The notes beneath the pieces are model-generated. The model had not been told where the DNA came from. It ran no database searches and saw only the letters and a list, made by a program, of their open reading frames with translations. From Nitrospirales bacterium (GTDB taxonomy: Bacteria > Nitrospirota > Nitrospiria > Nitrospirales > UBA8639), in the NCBI GenBank assembly GCA_029261255.1, contig JAJDBQ010000061.1, positions 1 to 50,907 on the forward strand: a DNA stretch of 50,907 nt, in the 5' to 3' direction. Below, one piece after another: positions 42,863-50,907 of this stretch (position 1 is the stretch's first letter; the number at the start of each line of letters is the position of its first letter). The translations under genes and the position numbers were made by a program.

Positions 42863-43318
42863 TCAATACTTAACATCTACTTCAACATGGGTCAGATCCC
42901 CATTCACCTCAAACGCGGCCTCTTCAAAGCTTGGCGGAGCTAAAAATAATGTAGGATTCCGAGAAACCCCGAAACCTTCTATTGGCAACCCTATCCAATT
43001 ACGGTCAAATTTGTGATTGTCATTTTCATCGTGATAGACGACCACGGCATAAGGCCCACGTTCTCTCGCCGCCACGCAAAGCGTCATTGAACCCTTTTCA
43101 GCCCGTTCCCGCTCTTTATCCGCTTTCTTCCCCTTCACCAGAAATGTTTCCGGACCAGGACCATACAACACCGCTTTCATTGTGCCGTTGGCATTGCGAA
43201 TGCCCTGGATATGCACATGAACGGGAGTGCCCCAAGACGGACATCTATTGACCGGGTCCTGATAGTCGGCTCCAAAACTCACGCCCGCACTCACTAACAG
43301 TATGAAAAAATGGATCAT
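42863..43318 (-). CDS. DUF2141 secreted protein
   Basis: 151 aa with a signal peptide (MIHFFILLVSAGVSFGA). VHVHIQGIRNANGTMKAVLYG and YAVVVYHDENDNHKFDRNWIGLPIEGFGVS are the DUF2141 (PF09912) hallmarks. It probably folds as an extracytoplasmic beta-sandwich with a calcium-loop-like DENDNHKFD. Function unknown. It converges with the GT4 gene, 13 bases apart, and marks the end of the glycan locus. Confidence 0.85.
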   Translation of the reverse strand: MIHFFILLVSAGVSFGADYQDPVNRCPSWGTPVHVHIQGIRNANGTMKAVLYGPGPETFLVKGKKADKERERAEKGSMTLCVAARERGPYAVVVYHDENDNHKFDRNWIGLPIEGFGVSRNPTLFLAPPSFEEAAFEVNGDLTHVEVDVKY

Positions 43319-43955
43319 TCCAAATTCCTATGATTACTCATATCAAGTCAATTTTATTAATGAATGATATGCACATCACTCAATGAATGCCCAAAAGACA
43401 AATAGCAGAATAGCACAGGTCAGATATGTGCTCGAAAGCCAAAAAGGTAAGCTCTGGGTGAAGTATTCTCATACACATCATGAATCTTCAAGACACCAAT
43501 TCCCTTGCAGCTAACATGAGAAAAATTGGAGACCTGGCTACGCATGATCAAGCTTCTCCTAAAAATGAATAGCTATTTGGCGGCACTAAGAAAAATAGAG
43601 CTTGTGAAAAAGCCCAAAGTCGCTCCAAATTGCTTCCTCTTATGGTCACGATGGCATTAAGAGGACCAGCAGATTAATGAATGACGCTCCCCAATCCACT
43701 CTCGCAAGACGGCACCAGCTCCGGCTTAGACAAAAATCCATAGTCTGGCTTTTCCCAAATACGGGGGGCAAGCCAAAGGCAAGTTGGCGATCAGCACGCT
43801 AAAGTCTTTTAAACTCAAGATCTTAGCTGTATGACCGAAAATTATGGTACGTCCAGGCCGTCTGGGCTTTGAGCATGTGCCTTATATCAAGTCTATGCAT
43901 GAGCAAGCTCTCGGCAGACTCTTATCAACCTCACTCGGATTTGAGGACTTATCAT
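43319..43955. other. Gene-poor gap
   Basis: 637 bases with no gene supported on either strand. An A-rich string AAATACGGGGGGCAAG (43757-43772) resembles the short repeats that flank the AT-rich gene at 45726. The last 90 bases hold an in-frame extension of the DHH gene that is not used. Confidence 0.4.
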
Positions 43956-44909
43956 ATGGCTGATGAAAAATTTCGATTAGTAACTCGCAGTGATTTTGAC
44001 GGACTTGTCTGCGCTGTTCTGCTTAAAAAAGTGGGGATTATTGAAGACATCAAATTTGTCCACCCCAAAGATATGCAAGATGGAAAAATTGCGATAACCG
44101 CCAACGACATCACGACGAATCTTCCCTTTGTTGAGGGGGTTCACCTTGCATTTGATCATCACCTGAGTGAGACCATTCGGAATAAGGGTGAGAGAAGTGA
44201 TCATATCATCGACCCAGAAGCCCCTTCGGCGGCACGCGTTGTCTATCGGTATTACGGAGGCGAAAAGACCTTTCCGGCTGAGTGGAATGAGATGATGGAC
44301 GCGGTCGATAAAGGCGATTCGGCCCAATATAATATCAACGAAATTCTCAAGCCTCGCGGCTGGTCCTTGATGAATTTTATCATGGATGCACGTACCGGAC
44401 TGGGACGCTTTCGTGAATTTCGTATTTCCAACTACGATCTCATGATGGAACTCATCGAAAAATGCAAAACTCTCAGCATCAATGAAATTATTGACCTGCC
44501 AGACGTTCAAGAACGAGTGAAACTCTTCCAGGAACATGCCAACTTAGCCAAACAACAAATTCAGCGATGCTCGAATGTCTACGATAACTTGGTGGTATTG
44601 GATCTGCGCGAAGAAGAAACTATCTATGCAGTCAACCGTTTTATGCTCTATGCCTTGTATCCAGACGCCAACATTTCCATCCATGTGATGTGGGGATTGA
44701 AACAACAAAATACTGTATTCGCGATCGGCAAATCGATTCTCAATCGTAGTTCAACGATCAATATCGGTGAGCTCTGCCTCAGTTATGGCGGTGGAGGCCA
44801 TGAAAAAGCCGGAACCTGTCAGGTAGAGAATGAGGTAGCTGGCGAAAAACTTAATGAAGTGATTGAGAAAATTCGGGTACCCGAGCTAGCAACCGTCTCA
44901 GCAAGATAA
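43956..44909 (+). CDS. DHH-family phosphoesterase (nanoRNase/exopolyphosphatase-like)
   Basis: 317 aa from ATG 43956, chosen because GAGGA lies 9 bases upstream and MADEKFRLVTRSDFDG starts at the conserved block; an upstream in-frame ATG at 43869 adds 29 unlikely residues. SDFDGLVCAVLL (Asp13, Asp15), AFDHHLSETIR (DHH) and the C-terminal GGGGHEKAGTCQ (DHHA1) are all present. Such enzymes hydrolyse short RNA oligomers, pAp, cyclic dinucleotides or polyphosphate with Mn. It is a single gene ended by a perfect hairpin. Confidence 0.85.
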   Translation: MADEKFRLVTRSDFDGLVCAVLLKKVGIIEDIKFVHPKDMQDGKIAITANDITTNLPFVEGVHLAFDHHLSETIRNKGERSDHIIDPEAPSAARVVYRYYGGEKTFPAEWNEMMDAVDKGDSAQYNINEILKPRGWSLMNFIMDARTGLGRFREFRISNYDLMMELIEKCKTLSINEIIDLPDVQERVKLFQEHANLAKQQIQRCSNVYDNLVVLDLREEETIYAVNRFMLYALYPDANISIHVMWGLKQQNTVFAIGKSILNRSSTINIGELCLSYGGGGHEKAGTCQVENEVAGEKLNEVIEKIRVPELATVSAR

Positions 44910-44948
44910 ACCTTTTTCCTGCTACTCGTATTGCAGGGAAAATAGGAA

Positions 44949-44990
44949 AAACTACTCTCATGTGCGGGATCCCGCACATGAGAGTAGTTT
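44949..44990. terminator. Perfect 42-base palindrome after the DHH gene
   Basis: Twenty-one-base arms run from AAACTACTC at 44949 through the centre GGA|TCC (44969/44970) to GAGTAGTTT at 44990 with no mismatch. It begins 39 bases after the stop and is followed by CATTT, so a bidirectional intrinsic terminator is the simple reading. Perfect arms with no spacer are unusual for a terminator. Confidence 0.6.
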
Positions 44991-45184
44991 CATTTCGCCC
45001 CAGAATCGAAATCCCTCGCTCCCAGTAATTCCTTGATACAGGGTATAGTGAACAGGATGCCGCTTCTATCCGACCATCAACCCCTAACTTCAGAATCCCT
45101 CAAACTCACAACAACAAACGTGCCCTGGACTCTAACGCAATAACACAAGCCTGCACCCATGCTTTGATAGACATAAAAATGGTG

Positions 45185-45420
45185 GACCGGCTTGAGGCAC
45201 CTTCTTCATTGTATTCGACGCCTGCTGGCTTGTGGGGCGGACGCTCTTATTATTTTTCGGGACTTGTTTGAGCGTAGCGAGTTGGTCCGCTTTCCTCAGA
45301 TTGACGTCCGACCCATCCTAATCTGGCCAGCCTGGGCGTCAATGGCTTTGGGTCATTTTTTTTGCCGAAATAAAACGAGCTCAGCTGACGGTGCCTAATC
45401 GAGGCCATTCCAAGCGCAGG
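45185..45420. repeat. GC-rich extragenic repeat-like segment
   Basis: GGACTTGTTTGAGCGTAGCG and the TTTTTGCCGAAATAAAA-containing core (45341-45380) resemble widespread bacterial extragenic repeats. The core is a degenerate relative of the hairpin at 317-342. Overlapping small open frames on both strands are repeat translations. The remaining parts of 44991-45677 show no gene. Confidence 0.4.
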
Positions 45421-45680
45421 ATCAAGCCACCGCAAAGTGTGGAAGATGAAAGGGTCACGCGGAGCAAGGACTTCGTTAGGTAAAGCTTGAGAATTTTTTG
45501 TCACAACGGACACACCATCCAGATCTTCAAAACTTCAAACATGTCGTATTTCTAGACCTGCCTCTCTGTACCTTTATTTATTCAGCATCATTTTCTGTCC
45601 CAAAATCTCAAAATCACTTCCCTTGACTTCTTTCCTAAATTAACCAAGAATTCTTGCACGATTTTTCCCGCCCCTAAATG

Positions 45681-45700
45681 GGAATAGGGGGGTCAAGTAT
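45681..45700 (+). repeat. Short direct repeat, left copy
   Basis: GGAATAGGGGGGTCAAGTAT lies just upstream of the AT-rich gene. A related string (AAATAGGGGGCAAGTCTATG) lies at about 46380-46400. The GGGGTCAAGTCTA-like core resembles sequences known near REP-associated transposase genes; that is from memory. Confidence 0.4.
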
Positions 45701-45725
45701 ATTTACTTACTTTAACTTGAGAAAT

Positions 45726-46325
45726 ATGACCACTAATAAACTTTTCACAGACACAAATGATTACTACAAACTTGGTCATATTGGCTGGGGGGATACGAGC
45801 CTCCAATTTTCTGGATACATAGAAGGTTATAAGACAGGAGCAGATACGCTTGTCGAAAAAGCAATTACATCTGGAAATATTTCAATTCTCGATACGTTGG
45901 TTTATCCTGCATTATTTCTTTATCGCCAGTTCATAGAGCTTCAACTCAAACAAATAATTCTTTTGCATTCAAAGAAATCCTATGCTGAAAAAAAGGACGT
46001 ATTTAAAAGAGTTGGTCATAACTTACAGCTAGCTTGGAATGAAATCCAGCCACTAATTGAAACACTTCTTGAAGCTGATAATTCAATTGATGAGATTAAG
46101 GAATTAATTTTAGAATTCCATCGATTTGATGAATCTTCATTTAATTTCAGGTATCCGATAAAGAAGAAAGATCTAAACGTGGTCATCAATGTAAGTGAAA
46201 GAATTGATCTCCAAGTAATAAAAAATCAAATGGATAAAATTGACGGATTTTTCTGTGGCGTTACAGCAATGCTTGATCAAGTTCAAGCATCTGAGAGTGA
46301 AATGGAAAACTATTATGGGATTTGA
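45726..46325 (+). CDS. AT-rich orphan protein, unknown function
   Basis: 199 aa from ATG 45726; an upstream in-frame ATG at 45678 would translate the repeat and is less likely. Mostly alpha-helical: PALFLYRQFIELQLKQIILL and KRVGHNLQLAWNEIQP are the most distinctive stretches, giving a HEPN-like impression without an Rx4-6H motif I can confirm. Base composition is clearly more AT-rich than neighbours, it stands alone, and short repeats flank it, all signs of recent acquisition. I do not recognise the family. Confidence 0.65.
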   Translation: MTTNKLFTDTNDYYKLGHIGWGDTSLQFSGYIEGYKTGADTLVEKAITSGNISILDTLVYPALFLYRQFIELQLKQIILLHSKKSYAEKKDVFKRVGHNLQLAWNEIQPLIETLLEADNSIDEIKELILEFHRFDESSFNFRYPIKKKDLNVVINVSERIDLQVIKNQMDKIDGFFCGVTAMLDQVQASESEMENYYGI

Positions 46326-46334
46326 ATTATACTA

Positions 46335-46355
46335 AGGTGTTCCCTGCAAACACCT
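46335..46355 (+). terminator. Weak hairpin after the orphan gene
   Basis: AGGTGTT pairs with AACACCT around a 7-base loop, 10 bases after the stop. No T-run follows, so termination strength is doubtful. Confidence 0.35.
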
Positions 46356-46379
46356 CAATGGAGGATTGTTCTGAATCAG

Positions 46380-46400
46380 GAAATAGGGGGCAAGTCTATG
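46380..46400 (+). repeat. Short direct repeat, right copy
   Basis: AAATAGGGGGCAAGTCTATG matches the left copy at 45681-45700 in 14-16 positions, allowing one indel. Together they bracket the orphan gene. Confidence 0.4.
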
Positions 46401-46468
46401 ATTGAAGAATCAGTTTTTCAATCAAATTTCATTAGAGGTCAAACTCGTATTCACTAAACTGCATCTAC

Positions 46469-46981
46469 TTATAAATGTGAGTCTTCTTGAGGGGTGAGGT
46501 CTGGTTTACGTTTTTCGAAGGCAAAGAGGATGAGGAGAGACACGACACCGACACTGATGGCCGAATCAGCCACATTGAAGGCCGGCCAATGATAGCCATT
46601 AATATAGACGTCTAAGAAATCTATGACTTCGCCATATTGTAGACGATCAATAAAATTTCCGATTGCCCCACCGAAGATCGAGGCAATGGTGAGTTGCCCC
46701 CACCAATCCCCTGATTCTAGTCGCAAAAAAATAGTGATGAGCAGCCCCATGGCCAGAACGGACGTGAGGAAAAAGAACACGAGTCGAAACCCACTACTCA
46801 TGGTGCCCATAATCCCAAACGCCGCGCCAGGGTTTCGAATATAGGTGAGACTGAAATACCCAGGGATAACTGTGATCGATTGGTGTAACTGCATCGAACC
46901 ATCAATATAGATTTTCGTGATTTGATCGACCACGACAATCGCCAGAACCACAAACGCTAGCACTGCATATCGACCAGTCAT
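46469..46981 (-). CDS. lspA: Lipoprotein signal peptidase (signal peptidase II)
   Basis: 170 aa from ATG 46981. Four membrane helices; catalytic aspartates lie in GNFIDRLQYGEVIDFLD and FNVADSAISVG, with IRNPGAAFGI before them. It cleaves the signal peptide of diacylglyceryl-modified prolipoproteins at the periplasmic face. An in-frame extension to 47068 would overlap ileS and has no family support. It lies 5 bases after the ileS stop; ileS-lspA is a common operon. Confidence 0.93.
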   Translation of the reverse strand: MTGRYAVLAFVVLAIVVVDQITKIYIDGSMQLHQSITVIPGYFSLTYIRNPGAAFGIMGTMSSGFRLVFFFLTSVLAMGLLITIFLRLESGDWWGQLTIASIFGGAIGNFIDRLQYGEVIDFLDVYINGYHWPAFNVADSAISVGVVSLLILFAFEKRKPDLTPQEDSHL

Positions 46982-46986
46982 AGAAT

Positions 46987-49854
46987 TCACACCACCGCTT
47001 CCACGCAACGTCCACAAAGACTGGGATGCTCCATCTGCGACCCCACGTCGCTTCGGATATTCCAACACCGATCACATTTCGCTCCTTCAGCCTTCACAAT
47101 ATTAATACTCAAACCAAGACTTATGTCTACCAATGCCTCGTCATTCTCTACAATTTTGGCAATTGGCTCAACGGCCACGCTTGAGACAATAAAGAGTGCA
47201 GGAAGTTCTTCTAGATATCGTGTGAGTAAGCCACGGTGTGGCTCAATTGCCTGCAACACGACTTTCCCCTCTAACGACGAACCAATGACTTTATCGCGTC
47301 GCGTTTTCTCCAATGCTCCCTGAACAACTTTTCGTACCTGAAATAAATACTCCCACGTAGTATGCAATTCAGGGTTGGCAAACACGGTCGGTGCGACTGG
47401 GAATTCTGCCAGATGGACACTCGGTAGCTTTGCCCCCTTCTCCTTCGAATCTGGCAACACCTGCCAAATTTCTTCGGCTGTAAAACTGAGGATCGGGGCC
47501 ATAAGCTTCGCGAGAGCTGTGACAATCTCAAGCAAAACGGTCTGAGAACCACGCCGCAGGCGCGAGTCTGTGGGAAAGGTATAGAGACGATCTTTGAGGA
47601 TATCCAAATAGGTCGAACTCATATCTGTCGAACAGAAATAATCGATCTCATGCACCACTTGTCGGAATTGGAATTCGGCATACCCCTTTTTCACATTGTC
47701 GATCAGTTGGGCTAACCGCCACAGCGCCCATTGGTCCAACTCAGGCAATTCGGCATGAGGCACAGAATGAGCTGCTGCATCGAAATCAAACAAATTACTC
47801 AGGAGAAATCGACTGGTATTACGCACTTTGCGATAGGCATCCATTAACTGCTTCACAATGTCTTTGGAGATACGAAGATCTTCCTGGTAGTCCTGCGAAG
47901 CGACCCATAAGCGCAAAATGTCCGCACCAGATTCTTTGATAATTTCTTGTGGCGAAATCACATTCCCAGCCGTCTTCGACATCTTCTTGCCTTCGCCATC
48001 CAACACAAACCCATGCGTCAGCACGGCTCGATAGGGCGCCTGTTCATCCGTGGTCACTGAGGTTAAGAGTGAACTGTGAAACCATCCCCGATGTTGATCG
48101 GAACCCTCGAGATAGAGGTCTGCCGGATACCACTCTTTACCTTGAGGCCTCAACACCGCCGCATGACTCACGCCTGATTCAAACCACACATCTAAAATGT
48201 CATGTTCTTTCTTAAACGATCCGTGTCCACATTGCGGACAGGTGGTTCCAGCTGGGAGCAATTCTTTCTCAGAACGACTAAACCAAATATCAGCGCCCCC
48301 ACCTTTCTCCATGAGCACCCCAATGTGCTCGATGACTTTGGCATCGGCAAGAGGAGCAGAACAGCCTTCGCATGAAAACGCCGGTATAGGCGTGCCCCAC
48401 ATGCGTTGGCGTGACAAACACCAATCAGGACGATTCAATATCATGCCATGAATACGATCGCGACCCCGCTCTGGGAACCATTTCACTTGGTCTATTTCCT
48501 TGAGGGCTTTCTCACGGAGATTGGCTTCCTCCATAGAGACAAACCATTGGTGGGTCGCCCGAAAAATGACCGGCTTTTTGCAGCGCCAGCAATGCGGGTA
48601 GGAATGCTCAAGTTTCTTTTCGCCAACTAATAGCGTCTTGGCTTTCAAGAGATCAACTATCCCAGCATTGGCTTCCAAAACGGGTTGGCCTACACATTCA
48701 GGAAATTCATCCGTGAACCGTCCCGCATTATTGACCGGCACCAGAATATCTAACGGTTGTTGATTGGGTAGTCGGTCCAGCAAAGGCTGCTTGTTGTATT
48801 TCAACACTAACAAATAGTCATCCATGCCATGGCCAGGAGCAATGTGGACACAGCCAGTCCCCTGCTCCAACGTGACAAAGTCTCCATTAAGGATGGGAAC
48901 CTCTTTCTTGGCAAATGGAGGATGACAGGTCCACCCTTCCAACTCTTTTCCCTTTTTCTTGCCGAGCACTTCAAATTTCTCAATATTGCAGGCCTTAGCA
49001 AACGCCTCTTCTAGCCCAACAGCAATAATAAAGGCCTCGTCGTCGACTTGAAGCACCGCATAGTCAAAATCTGGATGCAGACAAATGGCTTGATTCGCTG
49101 GAAGCGTCCATGGAGTCGTCGTCCAGATCACAGCTGAAACCGCTCGCAATCCCTTTACCGCTGGAAGATCCAGGCGTTGCTCTGAACTCATTTCATCTGG
49201 CGATACCGCAAACGGAAATTTCACATATACCGACGGGGAGAGATGATCCTCATATTCCACTTCGGCTTCCGCTAGCGCTGTTTGATCCACGGTGCACCAC
49301 AGCACGGGCTTCAATCCTTTATACACGCGCCCTTTTCCCACAAACTTGCCAAACTCACGAACAATGGCCGCCTCATAGGCATGATCCATGGTCAGGTATG
49401 GATGATCCCAATCGCCAAAAATAGCCAAACGACGAAACTCGTCTCTTTGAATCCCGACAAACTTCTGTGCATATTCTCGACAAATCTTTCGCAGTTCGAC
49501 CGCACTCAAATCTTTTTTCTTGGACCCAAGCTGCTTGGACACTTGGTGCTCAATCGGAAGCCCATGGCAATCCCATCCTGGGATGTAGGGCACACGAAAA
49601 CCTTCCATCGTTTTCGATTTAATAATGATGTCCTTTAAAATTTTATTCAGCCCATGCCCAATATGAATGTGCCCATTGGCATAGGGAGGACCATCATGAA
49701 GGATATACAACGGACGATCTTTGCGAGACTCTTGGATACGCTCGTACATCCGCTCTTGCTCCCACCACGCTAAACGCGCTGGTTCCTTTTGAGGCAAATT
49801 GGCCTTCATAGGAAACTCGGTCTTGGGAAGATTCAATGTTGATTTATAGTCCAT
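46987..49854 (-). CDS. ileS: Isoleucyl-tRNA synthetase
   Basis: 955 aa class I synthetase, normal for the bacterial type with zinc tail. HIGH is in GHIHIGHGLNKILKD, KMSKS in GEGKKMSKTAGNV. The editing domain block WTTTPWTLPANQAI is present, and the C-terminal zinc knuckle is CDRCWNIRSD ... CGRC. The N-terminus MDYKSTLNLPKTEFPMKANL is typical. It charges tRNA-Ile in the cytoplasm. It heads the ileS-lspA pair. Confidence 0.96.
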   Translation of the reverse strand: MDYKSTLNLPKTEFPMKANLPQKEPARLAWWEQERMYERIQESRKDRPLYILHDGPPYANGHIHIGHGLNKILKDIIIKSKTMEGFRVPYIPGWDCHGLPIEHQVSKQLGSKKKDLSAVELRKICREYAQKFVGIQRDEFRRLAIFGDWDHPYLTMDHAYEAAIVREFGKFVGKGRVYKGLKPVLWCTVDQTALAEAEVEYEDHLSPSVYVKFPFAVSPDEMSSEQRLDLPAVKGLRAVSAVIWTTTPWTLPANQAICLHPDFDYAVLQVDDEAFIIAVGLEEAFAKACNIEKFEVLGKKKGKELEGWTCHPPFAKKEVPILNGDFVTLEQGTGCVHIAPGHGMDDYLLVLKYNKQPLLDRLPNQQPLDILVPVNNAGRFTDEFPECVGQPVLEANAGIVDLLKAKTLLVGEKKLEHSYPHCWRCKKPVIFRATHQWFVSMEEANLREKALKEIDQVKWFPERGRDRIHGMILNRPDWCLSRQRMWGTPIPAFSCEGCSAPLADAKVIEHIGVLMEKGGGADIWFSRSEKELLPAGTTCPQCGHGSFKKEHDILDVWFESGVSHAAVLRPQGKEWYPADLYLEGSDQHRGWFHSSLLTSVTTDEQAPYRAVLTHGFVLDGEGKKMSKTAGNVISPQEIIKESGADILRLWVASQDYQEDLRISKDIVKQLMDAYRKVRNTSRFLLSNLFDFDAAAHSVPHAELPELDQWALWRLAQLIDNVKKGYAEFQFRQVVHEIDYFCSTDMSSTYLDILKDRLYTFPTDSRLRRGSQTVLLEIVTALAKLMAPILSFTAEEIWQVLPDSKEKGAKLPSVHLAEFPVAPTVFANPELHTTWEYLFQVRKVVQGALEKTRRDKVIGSSLEGKVVLQAIEPHRGLLTRYLEELPALFIVSSVAVEPIAKIVENDEALVDISLGLSINIVKAEGAKCDRCWNIRSDVGSQMEHPSLCGRCVEAVV

Positions 49855-50028
49855 AGCGAAACACTCGAAAAAACGTGAAAAAAAGCAAAGGCATTCTAGC
49901 CGTGGCCTAGAAACCCGTCAAACAATCGTGTTGGCAAACCCACATCATCACAGAGAGCGGAAATCAACAGAAGTCTCTAGATGAATGTCCAAATTATGAG
50001 GAAAGGGAAACGAATAAAAGGAAGGCGT

Positions 50029-50907
50029 TTAACTTTGAGCCATCATCCGCTCCAAGGCAATCTTGGCCAGAATTTTTTCATCATCTGGAACCGAAATCTG
50101 ATTCACCACATGGCCCTTGACTAGATTTTCCATAGCCCAACACATATGGGGGCCATCAATCCGATACATCGTGGAGCATCGACAGACCATGGGCGACAGA
50201 AAAAAGACCTTTTTATCGGTCTGTTCCGCCTTGAGCCGATTCACCAAATTCAATTCGGTCCCGACCACCCAAGCCGTCCCAGCTGGTGCTTTGGAAACGG
50301 TTTGAATAATGAATTCCGTAGACCCCACGTGGTCAGCTTTATTCACCACATTCTCATGACATTCTGGATGCACGATGACCTGGATTTCTGAATACTGTTT
50401 CCTGAAATAGTCGACATGTGCAGGCTGAAACATTTGGTGGACACTACAATGGCCCTTCCAAAGAATAAGTTTCGCCTGACGAATAGCCGCATCCGTGTTT
50501 CCCCCATTGTCCTTAAAGGGATCCCAGACAATCATGTCTTCTTGAGGAAAGCCCATTTTATTCGCGACGTTTCGCCCGAGATGTTCATCTGGGAAAAAGA
50601 GAATTTTCTCTCTTCGCGACCAAGCCCAGTTCATGACGGCTTTGGCATTAGAGGAGGTGCACGTAATCCCGCCGTGCTCCCCACAGAACGCTTTCAAATC
50701 CGCAGCCGAATTCACATACACCACAGGAGTCACGACGTCTTCAACTGAGACAATTCGGGACAAGGCATCCCAACATTCATCAACCTGTTCAATCGCGGCC
50801 ATATCGGCCATCGAGCACCCAGCGGCTAAGTCCGGCAAAATGACCGTCTGATTCGACCGACTGAGAATATCCGCCGTCTCTGCCATAAAATGCACACCGC
50901 AGAACAC
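50029..50907 (-). CDS. nadA: Quinolinate synthase, 5' part cut by window edge
   Basis: The 292 residues present match NadA from about one fifth in: VFCGVHFMAETADILS opens the fragment, then PDLAAGCSMAD, HCSVHQMF, VHPECHENVV, GSTEFIIQTV and MCRCSTMYRID. Cysteines in AGCSMAD, HPECHE and the CRC region are the 4Fe-4S ligands. It condenses iminoaspartate with dihydroxyacetone phosphate for NAD synthesis. The first codon at the edge (GTG) is internal, so the gene continues past 50907. Confidence 0.92.
   Translation of the reverse strand: MFCGVHFMAETADILSRSNQTVILPDLAAGCSMADMAAIEQVDECWDALSRIVSVEDVVTPVVYVNSAADLKAFCGEHGGITCTSSNAKAVMNWAWSRREKILFFPDEHLGRNVANKMGFPQEDMIVWDPFKDNGGNTDAAIRQAKLILWKGHCSVHQMFQPAHVDYFRKQYSEIQVIVHPECHENVVNKADHVGSTEFIIQTVSKAPAGTAWVVGTELNLVNRLKAEQTDKKVFFLSPMVCRCSTMYRIDGPHMCWAMENLVKGHVVNQISVPDDEKILAKIALERMMAQS

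Noticed and set aside
43869-43955. Upstream start for the DHH protein (29 extra residues)
   Set aside because: The extension is not family-like, and GAGGA is spaced properly for ATG 43956.
43977-44537. 186-aa minus-strand frame inside the DHH gene
   Set aside because: Antisense shadow of a well-supported gene.
45192-45398. 68-aa open frame in the 45 kb gap
   Set aside because: It translates a repeat-like segment (DLFERSELVRF, HFFCRNKT), a common false gene.
46982-47068. N-terminal extension of LspA
   Set aside because: It would lie inside ileS in another frame; LspA proteins start near MTGRYAVLAF, and ATG 46981 follows the ileS stop by 5 bases.
1-50907. CRISPR arrays, tRNA or rRNA genes
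   Set aside because: No regularly spaced repeats, cloverleaf or rRNA-like sequence was seen on reading.

Overview
The window (GC in the mid-40s to 50%) comes from a Gram-negative bacterium: it carries LptF/LptG, lipoprotein signal peptidase and a long nonulosonate and surface-glycan gene set. The best guess is the genus Nitrospira (Nitrospirota). Besides gene style, a palindromic intergenic element at about 31228-31337 looks, from memory, like a repeat that is abundant in Nitrospira genomes. No rRNA, tRNA or phylogenetic marker was compared, so this placement is an inference.

Layout. (1) 1-496: the 5' end of an IS110-family transposase, its structured noncoding leader, and REP-like repeats. 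(2) 497-15036: a dense lipid locus read as a complete bacterial sphingolipid (ceramide) pathway. It holds serine palmitoyltransferase, its acyl carrier protein, a fatty acyl-AMP ligase, an NAD-dependent ceramide reductase-like enzyme, a GNAT-type ceramide synthase and a membrane hydroxylase. Head-group genes sit with them: a lipid kinase with a DAGK domain, a CDP-alcohol phosphotransferase and several nucleotidyltransferases. The lptF/lptG permease pair lies in the same block. The fatty acyl-AMP ligase gene has a textbook sigma-54 promoter (10686-10701). (3) 15123-24378: an unusual GT-A/ELM1 fusion protein, then a nonulosonic acid branch: surface carbohydrate protein, Gfo/Idh/MocA oxidoreductase, NeuB-cupin fusion, HAD phosphatase, NeuA and a methyltransferase. 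(4) 24722-42849: surface-glycan assembly and decoration: GT61, GT2, two GT4 and one GT-A-like enzyme, two AsnB-type amidotransferases, an Fe(II)/2-oxoglutarate oxygenase, a phosphoglycerate mutase paralogue, an SGNH hydrolase, a B12-binding radical SAM protein, FkbM methyltransferase and a kinase-like protein. (5) 42863-50907: mixed genes: DUF2141 secreted protein, DHH phosphoesterase, an AT-rich orphan gene between short repeats, then lspA, ileS and nadA (cut by the window edge).

How they work together (inference). FAAL charges ACP with a fatty acid; Spt condenses the acyl-ACP or acyl-CoA with serine; the GNAT enzyme N-acylates; the reductase removes the 3-keto group. The kinase, cytidylyltransferase-like and CDP-alcohol phosphotransferase genes would then add a phosphate-containing head group, and LptF/G could move lipid or LPS to the outer membrane. 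The downstream half would build a surface polymer containing a CMP-activated ulosonic acid that may be amidated and methylated.
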